A stretch of 64,000 nt of DNA from an uncultured Oscillospiraceae bacterium. GTDB lineage: Bacteria > Bacillota > Clostridia > Oscillospirales > Acutalibacteraceae. Under the pieces are notes generated by a model. The model had not been told where the DNA came from. It saw only the letters and a program-made list of their open reading frames with translations, and searched no databases. Made by a program: the position numbers and the translations under genes. The stretch spans positions 1 through 64,000 of the forward strand of contig UQQR01000003.1 of the NCBI GenBank assembly GCA_900543215.1. Reading direction: 5' to 3'. Shown piece by piece: positions 16,320-24,382 of the stretch; position 1 is the stretch's first letter, and the number at the start of each line of letters is the position of its first letter.

Positions 16320-16354
16320 AACCGCCTGTGAGAAAATTCACAGGCGGTTTTTTG
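16320..16354 (+). terminator. Terminator after the XRE gene (repeat copy 2)
   Basis: The same 30-base hairpin as at 14281-14310 (AACCGCCTGTGA / TCACAGGCGGTT), here with a better T-run (GGTTTTTT). The following bases (TGTAAAACGGCAGTTTT) also resemble the first copy. Confidence 0.85.
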
Positions 16355-16584
16355 TATGTAAAACGGCAGTTTTGATAACATTTTTCGTGTGTTACCGAAC
16401 TAAAACCGTGTGCGAGGGGTTTCAAAAGGGGTTTTTTACCCCTTTGCCATTGGGCAAGCAACGAAAACCAAAGCTTTTCCCGAATTGGACATTGCCAAAA
16501 CGGAAAATCATATCTCACGTATAAATATATATGCTACAATGAATTTAGATTTAACATAAGTCTTAAAAAGCGGAGGTATGATTT
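16355..16584. other. Non-coding gap with repeat copy, upstream of the LRR gene
   Basis: This 230-base stretch has no supportable gene. It carries one copy of a dispersed repeat (16409-16460) and probably the promoter of the LRR surface protein, with TATATATGCTACAAT about 50 bases before its start; GCGGAGG at 16570-16576 is the ribosome binding site. Confidence 0.6.
16409..16460. repeat. Dispersed intergenic repeat, copy 1
   Basis: A 52-base segment that recurs at 25191-25240 with one substitution (TGTGCGAGG versus TGTGCAAGG) and a 2-base indel in the T-run. Each copy can fold two hairpins: AAGGGG...CCCCTT and TTGCC-ATTG-GGCAA. Confidence 0.85.
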
Positions 16585-18390
16585 ATGACTGTAAAAAAAC
16601 TTACGGCGGCATTACTGGCGGTATTCACCGTCACGATCTGTCTGCCCTTTGCGGCGGCAGAGTCGAACGGCAATATAAGCTGGGAGGTTAAGGATAAAAC
16701 ACTTGTAATCTCCCCTATGACGGACACTGCCGCAATCCCCGATTTTAAGCAGGGGGACGCACCGTGGTACAGCCTTAGGAACAGTGTGGAAAGCATTACC
16801 GTAAATGACGGCATAACCCGTATCGGCGACTACGCTTTTTACGGCTTTTCAAAGGTAAGAACGCTTAATTATAAGGGCGCTTTTTATAATAAGGCGGTTT
16901 TCGGCAGCTCGGTAACAAGCTTAGGAAACGGCGCCTTTGAAAGCTGTACGAGTCTTATGGATGTCACACTGCCCGATACCGTGAAAACCGTCGGCAACTC
17001 CGCTTTCAGGGATTGCATGGCGCTTACATCCGTTTGTCTACCCCAAAAGCTTTACAACATTGACGGGACAGCCGGCGAAATACCCGATTATCTGTTCAGC
17101 GGCTGTACAAATCTTAAAAAAGTAGTTTTTACGGGCAGAGAGGGTGAGCAGAATATAAATCTTCCCTCAAATATAACAAGAATAGGTAAGGGTGCGTTCT
17201 CGAAATGCTCCTCGCTTGTAAGCTCAACCGTAAAGCGGTTTGATATGCCGAACACGGTAAAACGAATTGACAATTTTGCCTTTGACGGCTGTTCGGGTCT
17301 TGAATTTATGCAGGTCACGCTGTCACTCGAATACATCAGCCCATCTGCGTTTAAGGGCTGTACGGGGTTCGGCAGATTTATAATATACAATGACGGTTGG
17401 GGAGAATATTACACAAGCAATAACGATTATTATACAATTTACAATAAAAGCGAAACCGAGCTGGTAAGGTTTTTGCCCGCTACAAGGTTAGCGCAGTTTA
17501 CGGTATCCGAAAAGGTTGAAACAATCGGTGATTACGCTTTTGAAAGCGCTGTCAATCTTGAGACCGTAACACTCGGCTCAGGGGTCAAGAGCATCGGCAG
17601 CCACGCATTTGCCAATTCCGCAAAAATTAAGAGAATATTCATTCCGAAAGGCGTCACCGAAATCAAATATGGCGCGTTTGATAACTGTCCGTCCTTAGGC
17701 GCAATATACTACGGCGGCAGCGAGGACGACTGGAAAAGCATTGCAATTAACAGCGATAACGCAGTGCTTAATGGCAAGACGGTTTATTATAATTCTGCGG
17801 GAATACCCGAAAAGGAGACGCCGAACGCTCCGTCGGATCCCGAGCTTGAAAGCAAAACCGATACCATGGTTACGCTTAAAGCCGTTGACGGCTGCGAATA
17901 CCGAATGGACGGCGGCGAGTGGCAGAAGAGCAATGTGTTTACGGGACTTAACGAAGATACTGAATACTCTTTCTATCAGAGAATAGCCGAAACGGAAACG
18001 GCATATGCGTCCGAAAGCAGTAAAAAGCTTACCGTCACAACTGATGAAAAACAGCTCCCCGACGGCGAAACGCTGATTAATATAAACGGACAGTGGCAGT
18101 ATTTTAAGGACGGAAAGCAAAATTTTGACTACTGCGGACTTGTAAGCTTCTACGGCACTTGGTACTATGTGGAAAACGGCGTACTTAACTGGGACTATAC
18201 GGGTCTTACAAATTACTACGGCACTTGGTATTATGTAGAGGGCGGCGTACTTAACTGGGGTTATACGGGTCTTACAAATTACTACGGCACATGGTACTAT
18301 GTAGAGGGCGGTATACTCAACTGGGGCTATACCGGATATACAAATTACTACGGTACTTGGTATTATGTAGAGAGCGGAGTGCTTCGCTGA
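16585..18390 (+). CDS. Secreted leucine-rich-repeat (BspA-like) surface protein with wall-binding-type repeats
   Basis: A 601-residue exported protein. Residues 1-25 are a signal peptide ending PFAAAES. From about 60 to 390 are BspA/LRR_5-type repeats with the signature of predicted surface adhesins (AFYGFSK, GNGAFESCTSLMDVTLPD, GNSAFRDCMALTSVCLP, GSHAFANSAKIKRIFIP). A fibronectin-like or linker segment follows (about 410-490), then a C-terminal tandem of 22-residue aromatic repeats (NYYGTWYYVEGGVLNWGYTG), reminiscent of choline- or glucan-binding modules. There is no LPXTG motif, so anchoring may rest on these repeats. The last repeat ends abruptly at ESGVLR. Confidence 0.85.
   Translation: MTVKKLTAALLAVFTVTICLPFAAAESNGNISWEVKDKTLVISPMTDTAAIPDFKQGDAPWYSLRNSVESITVNDGITRIGDYAFYGFSKVRTLNYKGAFYNKAVFGSSVTSLGNGAFESCTSLMDVTLPDTVKTVGNSAFRDCMALTSVCLPQKLYNIDGTAGEIPDYLFSGCTNLKKVVFTGREGEQNINLPSNITRIGKGAFSKCSSLVSSTVKRFDMPNTVKRIDNFAFDGCSGLEFMQVTLSLEYISPSAFKGCTGFGRFIIYNDGWGEYYTSNNDYYTIYNKSETELVRFLPATRLAQFTVSEKVETIGDYAFESAVNLETVTLGSGVKSIGSHAFANSAKIKRIFIPKGVTEIKYGAFDNCPSLGAIYYGGSEDDWKSIAINSDNAVLNGKTVYYNSAGIPEKETPNAPSDPELESKTDTMVTLKAVDGCEYRMDGGEWQKSNVFTGLNEDTEYSFYQRIAETETAYASESSKKLTVTTDEKQLPDGETLININGQWQYFKDGKQNFDYCGLVSFYGTWYYVENGVLNWDYTGLTNYYGTWYYVEGGVLNWGYTGLTNYYGTWYYVEGGILNWGYTGYTNYYGTWYYVESGVLR
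18136..18387 (+). repeat. 66-bp tandem repeats encoding the C-terminal modules
   Basis: Three full 66-base units and a 54-base partial unit, encoding GLxxxYGTWYYVExGxLNWxYT. The second and third units are almost identical at nucleotide level (CTACGGCACTTGGTA-type cores), which favours recent expansion and length variation by slippage or recombination. Confidence 0.85.
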
Positions 18391-18469
18391 ACAAATTAAA
18401 TAAACGAAACAAATCAAAACCACCGGTCAACGAACTTGTCAAGTAAAAGCAGGCACTGAAAACTACCAA

Positions 18470-18832
18470 TTATTCAAACCCTTGTTCGATTCTGTATTGA
18501 ACAGGGGTTTTGTAATTGAGCTTGTAGGATAGTCTTTCGTTATTGAAGTAATGAACATACTTTTCAATGAACGAGGGAATATCCTCGGCGGACTTCAAAT
18601 TAAAGTCTGTTCGCATTTCCTCTTTTATTCAACTATTTAAGGTTTCGATAATCGGATTATCAGTAGGTGTTCCGGCTCTTGACATTGAGTGTATAATATT
18701 AGTATAATCTTTATGGTTTTGGTAAAGACTTTCTGATGAATAGACACTGCCTTGGTCGGTGTGAAGGGTGGCCGGGCAGGTCTGATCTTTCTTTTTCTCT
18801 ATTAAGTATTCAAAATAATGATAATATGGCAA
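18470..18832 (-). pseudogene. IS3-family transposase (integrase core) remnant
   Basis: The C-terminal part of an IS3/IS150-type OrfB integrase: LHTDQGSVYSS (second catalytic Asp region), SMSRAGTPTDNPIIETLNS, then an in-frame TGA, then IKEEMRTDF ... YFNNERLSYKLNYKTPVQYR to a natural stop at 18470-18472. The TGA falls where family members read a Trp (LNGW/LNSW-IKEE), so a TGG-to-TGA change is likely. The N-terminal two thirds, with the first DDE Asp and OrfA, are missing; the break is near 18815-18832, where an unrelated glycosidase fragment begins. It cannot be active. Confidence 0.85.
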
Positions 18833-18969
18833 GCGGAATACCGAAGGTATTAAATGAGTGCGAATACTTTTCGGGAATAGGCATTACCTGTGAGGCGAGT
18901 GAGAAAAATCCGGCTCTTTATGATTTTCTTTTTGAAAGCGTATGGCAGGAAAATGCAGAAAGCAAAGCA
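18814..18969 (+). pseudogene. Fragment of a GH89-type alpha-N-acetylglucosaminidase
   Basis: About 50 residues, NMASGIPKVLNECEYFSG then IGITCEASEKNPALYDFLFES, resemble the stretch of GH89 (NAGLU-type) enzymes that follows the WCMLHNFGGN motif and reads GxGxxxEGxxxNPVxYELxxELAW. The gene's long 5' part and 3' part are missing. It abuts the IS3 remnant on the left and runs, in frame, into NagB sequence on the right. The family call is from memory of the pattern and is moderate; the reading that this is foreign to NagB is stronger, because NagB has no such segment. Confidence 0.55.
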
Positions 18970-19413
18970 AGGCCAATCAATATAGAAAAGAACAACACCT
19001 TTGTTCCTAATGGCTGTGCGGTTGATTTGGCGGAAGAGGGTAGGCGTTATGACGAGCATATAGCAAAACTCGGCGGCATTGATTTACAACTTTTGGGAAT
19101 AGGGCTTGACGGGCATATCGGCTTTAACGAGCCTGATAAATACTTTGTAAAAAGCACCCATGTGGTAGACTTGCACGAAAGCACCATCAAAGCAAACTCA
19201 CGGTTTTTCGAAAATGAGGACGAAGTACCCAAGAGAGCAATTACAATGGGAATGGTATCAATAATGCAGGCAAAGAAGATATTGCTTATAGCAAACGGCA
19301 AGGCAAAGAGGGATATACTGGAAAAGGCGTTTTACGGACCCATAACCCCCGAAATACCTGCTTCGATATTACAGCTTCACCCCGATATAACGGTTATTTA
19401 CAGCGAGAATTAA
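18970..19413 (+). pseudogene. nagB: 5'-truncated glucosamine-6-phosphate deaminase
   Basis: NagB turns glucosamine-6-phosphate into fructose-6-phosphate and ammonia. Here only the last ~148 residues remain, starting at INIEKNNTFVPNGCA and containing the catalytic LLGIGLDGHIGFNEP region, RAITMGMVSIMQAKKI and the C-terminal tail. The first ~95 residues, with the LGLATGSTP substrate loop and the LDEY motif, are missing. The frame is continuous with the GH89-like fragment, giving a 196-codon chimeric ORF if started at the ATG at 18826, but no good ribosome site precedes it. Enzyme activity is not expected. nagA follows after 9 bases. An intact nagB may lie elsewhere in the genome. Confidence 0.85.
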
Positions 19414-19422
19414 GGCGGAACA

Positions 19423-20487
19423 ATGATAATATATAATGCTGATATAAACGGAGAATTAAAAAGCGTTCTTATAGAAAACGGCAAAATCGTATCGGTAGGG
19501 GAAAACCGCCGAGGCGGAGATATAGACGCCTGCGGGAACAGACTGATACCGGGTCTTATAGATGTGCATACCCACGGCTGTATAGGCATGGACACAATGG
19601 ACGCCGATTTTGAGCCTATGTGTCGGTTTTACGCGAAGCACGGTACGACCTCCTTTTTGCCTACTACTATGACAATGGGGTATGATGACCTTTTAAAAGT
19701 CACAAACGCAAGAACGGACTTTGAGGGAGCCGAAATTTTAGGCTTTCACCTTGAGGGACCGTATATCTCCGAAAAGCACAAGGGCGCCCAAAATGAAAAA
19801 TATATAAGGGACCCCGATATAGAAGGCTTTTCACGGTTCAAAAATGTAAAAATGATAACAATAGCGCCCGAAAGACAGGGCAGTATGGAATTTATTAAAG
19901 CGGTAACGCCCGAATGTATAGTATCGATAGGACATACCGACTGCGATTACACTACTGCCGAAGAAGCCATAAAAAACGGCGCTTCCTGCCTTACGCATAT
20001 GTATAACGCAATGCCGCCGTTTCACCACCGCAACCCCGGATCTATAGGTGCCGCCTTTGTAAACCGTATTTACACGCAGATAATCTGCGACGGTTTTCAT
20101 ATTTCGAGACCCTGCGTGCTTGCGGCATATAAGATGTTCGGAGCTGACCGTATGGTACTTATAAGCGACAGCATAAGAAGCGCGGGGCTGCCCGACGGCG
20201 TATATGAGTCGGGCGGACTTAAGGTGTTTTTAAAGGACGGCGCCGCACGGCTTGCCGACGGAACGATAGCCGGAAGCAGCGCTACACTGCTTGACTGTGT
20301 TAAAACCGCGGTAAAATTTGGAATACCGTTTTACGACGCCGTAAGAATGGCAAGCGAAACGCCTGCCGAAATGCTCGGTGTAAAAAAAGGTTGCATAAAA
20401 CCGGGATTTGATGCGGATCTGCTTATTGTGGATGAAAACATAGATATTAAGACGGTTATAATAAACGGCGAAGTGTTTGACGATTAG
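19423..20487 (+). CDS. nagA: N-acetylglucosamine-6-phosphate deacetylase
   Basis: NagA removes acetate from GlcNAc-6-P, feeding amino sugars into glycolysis and wall synthesis. The 354-residue amidohydrolase has the expected landmarks in order: LIDVHTHGCIGMD, FHLEGPYIS, SIGHTDCDYTTAEEA, LTHMYNAMPPFHHRNPG, CDGFHIS, the catalytic Asp in LISDSIRSAG, and the C-terminal GxIKPGFDADLLIVD. It looks intact, in contrast to its neighbour nagB. Whether it still has a promoter is unclear, because the deletion or insertion event upstream removed the normal operon head. Confidence 0.93.
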   Translation: MIIYNADINGELKSVLIENGKIVSVGENRRGGDIDACGNRLIPGLIDVHTHGCIGMDTMDADFEPMCRFYAKHGTTSFLPTTMTMGYDDLLKVTNARTDFEGAEILGFHLEGPYISEKHKGAQNEKYIRDPDIEGFSRFKNVKMITIAPERQGSMEFIKAVTPECIVSIGHTDCDYTTAEEAIKNGASCLTHMYNAMPPFHHRNPGSIGAAFVNRIYTQIICDGFHISRPCVLAAYKMFGADRMVLISDSIRSAGLPDGVYESGGLKVFLKDGAARLADGTIAGSSATLLDCVKTAVKFGIPFYDAVRMASETPAEMLGVKKGCIKPGFDADLLIVDENIDIKTVIINGEVFDD

Positions 20488-20500
20488 AATTTAAAACAAA

Positions 20501-20541
20501 AATCCTGTCTCTGCTTTATAGCAAAGACAGGATTTTTTTAC
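20501..20541. terminator. Bidirectional terminator after nagA
   Basis: AATCCTGTCTCTGC and GCAAAGACAGGATT pair around a TTTATA loop, with T7 on the plus strand and A-rich sequence (T-rich on the minus strand) on the other side. It separates convergent nagA and the ECF S-component gene. Confidence 0.88.
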
Positions 20542-21266
20542 TTGTTAAGTATCTTGCCAAACGGTTTTTCAAGCACAGTAAACAGCGCTACGCCGCCTAT
20601 TATCGCAATTCCGGCATTTATAAGAGTTGATGCCTGACCGAGAACCGCCGTAACCACAGCCACTTTAAAGGCCGAGCCTTCGAGCATATAGGTGACAAGC
20701 TTCCATGCCGTCTCGCCGATTAGGTTTACAAGCATACCGCAGGATGCGCCGACGACCGCCGCCGCCGTTTTTTGCGAGAATTTGTTTTTAAGGAGTGAAA
20801 ATACAATGCAGAGTACACCGATTACCGCAAAAATGGGGGAGAGCCATGCGCCCTTGCCAACAAAGCCGTGGTTTTGGGTGAGCGTATATGTAAGTATTCC
20901 GGCGCTCAGCATAAGCGATATGATACCCGATACCAAGAGTGAAACGGACGGATATTTTTTGCGGTTTTTAATAAAGTTGTAAACAAGACCCGTTGCAAGT
21001 CCGATAAGCAGTTTTAAAATAAATGTTTTCGGCGAGGAATCGGCGTGACCGTTGAATATATCGTAAAATCCCATTCCGATAGATCCCGCAAGACCGCCCT
21101 GCCAGCCGCCGACCAACAGCGCCGCAAGCACAACTATAAGATTGCCGAAGTGTATGTACATATTTGCAAAAGGAATAAAAAGCACGGTGAGCGCTATGTA
21201 GCAAAGTGCGGCAAAAAGCGCTATAAAGGTAATATCAAGTATTTTTTGATGATTGGTTTTTTTCAT
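20538..21266 (-). CDS. ECF transporter S component, possibly for vitamin B6
   Basis: A 242-residue membrane protein with six or more hydrophobic helices. The N-terminal half (FIALFAALCYIALTVLF, HFGNLIVVLAALLVGGWQG and SIGMGFYDIF) has the S-component pattern of energy-coupling-factor vitamin transporters. The Ala-rich first helix is the site that docks the shared EcfT. No EcfA or EcfT genes are in the window, so it would be a group II system using a common module. It is divergent from a MocR/PdxR-type regulator, and such regulators commonly control pyridoxal phosphate synthesis or pyridoxine uptake (PdxU, PdxU2). Vitamin B6 is thus the best guess from context only. Confidence 0.75.
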   Translation of the reverse strand: MKKTNHQKILDITFIALFAALCYIALTVLFIPFANMYIHFGNLIVVLAALLVGGWQGGLAGSIGMGFYDIFNGHADSSPKTFILKLLIGLATGLVYNFIKNRKKYPSVSLLVSGIISLMLSAGILTYTLTQNHGFVGKGAWLSPIFAVIGVLCIVFSLLKNKFSQKTAAAVVGASCGMLVNLIGETAWKLVTYMLEGSAFKVAVVTAVLGQASTLINAGIAIIGGVALFTVLEKPFGKILNK

Positions 21267-21309
21267 AACGAGGTCCCCTTTGGAAAAAAGTATTGCATAT
21301 CTATTTGGT

Positions 21310-21337
21310 AAGTGTTATTATTATAGCAACAAAGTGT
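21310..21337. promoter_or_regulatory. Direct repeats, candidate MocR/PdxR operator
   Basis: AAGTGT occurs at 21310-21315 and 21332-21337, 22 bases apart (two helical turns), in the divergent promoter region. PdxR-type regulators are known to bind direct repeats with an AAGTGG-like core, so spacing, orientation and sequence all fit. Confidence 0.5.
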
Positions 21338-21385
21338 ACATTAATAAATAGCCAAAATTAATTATTTTTAAAAGGACAGTTAAAT

Positions 21386-22729
21386 ATGTTGTTGGATTTT
21401 ATAGACCTTAAAAAGGAAAACGGCGCTGTTTATATGGAGCTGTACAACCAAATAAACAGCGCAATAGAAAACGGCGTTATTAAAAAGGGTGAAAGGCTGC
21501 CGTCAATAAGAGAAGCGGCAAGCCAGCTTTGCGTTAGCAGAACTACCGTTGAAAACGCTTATTTAAGGCTTTGCATCGAGGGAACTGCCGAAAGCCTGCC
21601 GCAGAGGGGCTATTACATAAGGCAGGGGGAAAAACGCTTTACGGCAAAGCCCGAAAAAATGCCGGACGGACAGCGGTGCAGATACGATTTTTCGGGTAGG
21701 AGCATTGATATAACCGCGGCGGATACGGAGTTTTGGAAAAAGACCGTCAGGGAGATATTAAGAGATACAGAGGAGCTTACATCATACGGCGACCCGAGGG
21801 GCGAGGCAGGGCTAAGAAACGCACTGTCGCTTTACGCGTATAAGGCACGAGGCGTCAGAGCTTCAGCCGAAAATATAATTGTAGGCGCGGGAATAGGTCC
21901 GCTCCTTAATATTTTGTGCGGTCTTATCGGCAGAAAGTATGTAATCGGTATGGAAAACGGAGAGTTTGAGCAGGCAAGCCGTATTTTTTCGGACTACGGA
22001 ATTAATACACGGGTAATAATGGGAGATTTAAACGGCGCCTCTGTTTCGGAGATTGAAAGGAATAATATCGGAATACTTTTTTTACAGCCGTCCGCGCTTT
22101 CGAAAATAAGCGTTACGGGACTTTCTTCAAGACGGAACGAGTTTGCGGATTGGGCAAACGAATCGCCCGACAGACTTTTTATAGAGGACGACTATAACGG
22201 AGAGCTTCGTTACACGGCACGGAGCGTTACCGCATTTCAGGGGAAATGCCCCGAGCGGACGGTCTATATAGGCAGTTTTTCGAAGCTGCTTTTGCCGAGC
22301 GTAAGAATTGCGTATATGGTTTTACCTGACAGTCTCTCCGTTAAGCTTAACAAAAGGCTCAGCATATACAACCAAACCTGCGGAAAGGTTGAACAGCTGG
22401 CGCTCAGGCGTTATATCGAAACGGGGGCGCTTGAAAAGCATTTGAGAAGGCTCAGAAAGCTGTATAATGAAAAAAGCCGTATTTGCGGCCGTATTATTTC
22501 GGAATTGATACCGAGTGCCAAGCAAACGCTTTTTGAATCCTCATTGACCGTTTTGTTGGAGCCTGAAAATACGGAAATTACGGAAAAGATTTATTCCAAC
22601 GCCCGTAAATATGGAATTTCTTTAGGGAAAACGGCTTCACGGAATGAGGTTCGGCTTTGCTTTGCCGGAATAAGCAGGGACGATATTTACACGGCAATAA
22701 GGCTGTTAAGCGAGGATTTGCCACAATAA
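21386..22729 (+). CDS. MocR-family (GntR HTH plus aminotransferase-like) regulator
   Basis: A 447-residue fusion of a GntR winged helix (about residues 10-75: GVIKKGERLPSIREAASQL, VSRTTVENAYLRL) and a fold-type I aminotransferase-like domain (about 110-445). The PLP-binding region YIGSFSKLLLPSVRIAY contains the expected Lys, so PLP or a related vitamer is probably the effector. PdxR-type members of this family control vitamin B6 genes. It faces away from an ECF S component across a 119-base gap holding direct repeats. AAAGGAC precedes the start. Confidence 0.88.
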   Translation: MLLDFIDLKKENGAVYMELYNQINSAIENGVIKKGERLPSIREAASQLCVSRTTVENAYLRLCIEGTAESLPQRGYYIRQGEKRFTAKPEKMPDGQRCRYDFSGRSIDITAADTEFWKKTVREILRDTEELTSYGDPRGEAGLRNALSLYAYKARGVRASAENIIVGAGIGPLLNILCGLIGRKYVIGMENGEFEQASRIFSDYGINTRVIMGDLNGASVSEIERNNIGILFLQPSALSKISVTGLSSRRNEFADWANESPDRLFIEDDYNGELRYTARSVTAFQGKCPERTVYIGSFSKLLLPSVRIAYMVLPDSLSVKLNKRLSIYNQTCGKVEQLALRRYIETGALEKHLRRLRKLYNEKSRICGRIISELIPSAKQTLFESSLTVLLEPENTEITEKIYSNARKYGISLGKTASRNEVRLCFAGISRDDIYTAIRLLSEDLPQ

Positions 22730-22740
22730 TACGGTCTGTA

Positions 22741-22768
22741 AAAAACGACGCTTCGGCGTCGTTTTTTT
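22741..22768 (+). terminator. Terminator of the mocR-like gene
   Basis: AAAAACGACGC and its complement around an extra-stable TTCG tetraloop, followed by T7. Confidence 0.92.
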
Positions 22769-22838
22769 GTCGGTGAATGTCGCAATAAAAATGTTGTATT
22801 ATTTTCACAGGCAAACAGATATGTGCGGAGGTGAAAAA

Positions 22839-23144
22839 ATGGATGACTGTTTTACGGAAAGGCTTGCAAGGCTCGAGGCTGAAGATAAAAACATCTTTCA
22901 TCAGCTTGACGAAATAAAAGCCGAGGTAAGAGATATAAGAAAGCTTACTGCGGCAGTTGAAAAAATAGCCGATCAAATGAAAAACACCTCGCAAAAGGTA
23001 GACTCGATAGACAGGCGGCTTGATACGGTCGAAAGAGCACCGGCTGAAGAGTTTAATCATTATAAAAGATTAATCGTAAACTGTATTATAACGGGTGTTT
23101 TGGGAGCGGTTACAGGCGCCGTGCTCACATTAATTATAAAATAA
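22839..23144 (+). CDS. XhlA-like membrane-anchored coiled-coil protein
   Basis: A 101-residue protein with a long amphipathic coiled coil (about residues 5-70, heptads such as LARLEAEDKNIFHQLDEI and VDSIDRRLDTVE) and one C-terminal transmembrane segment (about 78-98, rich in Gly and Val). This layout is that of XhlA/haemolysin proteins that act with holins and endolysins in phage and PBSX-like lysis modules. The ATG at 22839 follows GGAGGTGAAAA; upstream in-frame ATGs do not have a ribosome site. An endolysin gene follows after 29 bases. Confidence 0.72.
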   Translation: MDDCFTERLARLEAEDKNIFHQLDEIKAEVRDIRKLTAAVEKIADQMKNTSQKVDSIDRRLDTVERAPAEEFNHYKRLIVNCIITGVLGAVTGAVLTLIIK

Positions 23145-23173
23145 GAAACAACCTTTAAGAACGGAGAATAAAA

Positions 23174-24091
23174 ATGAAACAAATTTTAAAAAAAGGAATA
23201 GATGTATCGTACTATCAGGGCGATATTGACTGGGAGAAAGCAAAATCGGCAGGAGTGGAATTTGCGATAATCCGCTGCGGCTACGGAATGGATGTTAAAA
23301 ATCAGGATGATGAAAAATTTGAAAGAAATGTAACAGAGTGCGAAAGGCTCAGTATACCGTACGGAGTTTATTTGTACAGCTATGCCGATTCGGTGGAAAA
23401 AGCCGAGTCGGAGGCTGCCCACACACTTCGTATGCTAAACGGCAGAAAACCGCTTTACCCCGTTTATTATGACCTTGAAAACGCACAGACTACCGGCAAA
23501 TGCAGTAAAGAACAGATACTTGAAATTGCCAAGACCTTTGTCGGTATTATGGAGGCAAACGGTCTGTGGGCAGGAATATATGCAAATCTTCACTGGAACA
23601 ACACCCTGCTTACCGACGGGTGGTATGATTCCAAGGCACGCTGGATCGCCCAATGGGCGGATAACTGCACCTACGGCGGAGAGTACGGCATATGGCAGTA
23701 TACCTCCTCGGGCAGAATCGACGGTATAAACGGCAATGTTGACCTTGATTATGCTTATGTTGACTATCCTGTATTGATTTCGGGAACCGCTAATGAACCG
23801 GCAAAGCAAACCAAAACCACGGCAGAGCTTGCAAACGAGGTTATATCAGGCGCCTGGGGCAACGGTGAGGAACGCAGGCAAAGGCTTACCGCCGAGGGGT
23901 ATAATTACGACGAGGTACAGGCAGAAGTCAACCGACTGATGGCTAAACCCGCTAAAAAAAGCAGCGAGGAGATTGCAAAGGAAGTTATAAGGGGCAGTTG
24001 GGGCAACGGAAAGGAACGCAAGGACAGACTTGTTGCCGCCGGATATAATTATTCTGAAATACAGGGTATAGTGAATAAACTGTTAAAATAG
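23174..24091 (+). CDS. GH25 lysozyme (endolysin) with two CW_7 repeats
   Basis: A 305-residue muramidase. Residues 5-200 are a GH25 domain (KGIDVSYYQGDIDW, FAIIRCGYG, YPVYYDLENAQ with the catalytic Asp/Glu, WIAQWADNC, GIWQYTSSG). Two C-terminal CW_7 (Cpl-7-type) repeats occupy about 216-257 and 264-305, each with GxWGNGxERxxRLxAxGYNY. CW_7 modules bind the glucosamine-muramyl peptide of the wall and are typical of phage endolysins. There is no signal peptide, so export would rely on the neighbouring holin-like proteins. It cuts the beta-1,4 bond between MurNAc and GlcNAc. Confidence 0.93.
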   Translation: MKQILKKGIDVSYYQGDIDWEKAKSAGVEFAIIRCGYGMDVKNQDDEKFERNVTECERLSIPYGVYLYSYADSVEKAESEAAHTLRMLNGRKPLYPVYYDLENAQTTGKCSKEQILEIAKTFVGIMEANGLWAGIYANLHWNNTLLTDGWYDSKARWIAQWADNCTYGGEYGIWQYTSSGRIDGINGNVDLDYAYVDYPVLISGTANEPAKQTKTTAELANEVISGAWGNGEERRQRLTAEGYNYDEVQAEVNRLMAKPAKKSSEEIAKEVIRGSWGNGKERKDRLVAAGYNYSEIQGIVNKLLK

Positions 24092-24105
24092 GGGGAGAGG
24101 ATAAT

Positions 24106-24306
24106 ATGAAAAACAAAATGATTAAATGGGCAAAGGCCGCCGCCGTAAGAGCGCTTAAAACGATTGCGCAGACTGCCGTAGCCACAATAGGGACTTCGGC
24201 TATGATGGCTTCCGTAAACTGGAAGGTAGTAATTTCCGCATCGTTGCTTGCCGGAATACTTTCGGTATTGACATCGCTTGCGGGATTACCCGAAATAAAC
24301 GAATAA
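24106..24306 (+). CDS. Small r1t-type holin
   Basis: A 66-residue protein with two hydrophobic helices: about residues 18-34 (KTIAQTAVATIGTSAMM) and 38-60 (WKVVISASLLAGILSVLTSL), ending AGLPEINE. The KTxAQTAxATIG ... LAGILSxLTSLAGLPE pattern is that of r1t-like phage holins. It follows the endolysin after 14 bases, with GGGGGAGAGG as ribosome site, and completes an XhlA-endolysin-holin lysis cassette. No other phage genes (capsid, tail, integrase) are in the window. Confidence 0.82.
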   Translation: MKNKMIKWAKAAAVRALKTIAQTAVATIGTSAMMASVNWKVVISASLLAGILSVLTSLAGLPEINE

Positions 24307-24382
24307 AAGCGCCGCCGCACCGACGGGCATGAGGACGATATAACCGTTATGACTGCCATAATCAAAAAGGCGGTATAAAAAT

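Noticed and set aside
17695..18423. 242-codon antisense open frame under the LRR gene
   Set aside because: It is a shadow of the repetitive 3' end of the sense gene; its repeats mirror the 66-bp units and it has no ribosome site.
18736..18825. N-terminal 30 codons of the open frame ahead of the GH89-like fragment as protein
   Set aside because: This part reads antisense to the IS3 integrase remnant and has no ribosome site, so it is a chance extension.
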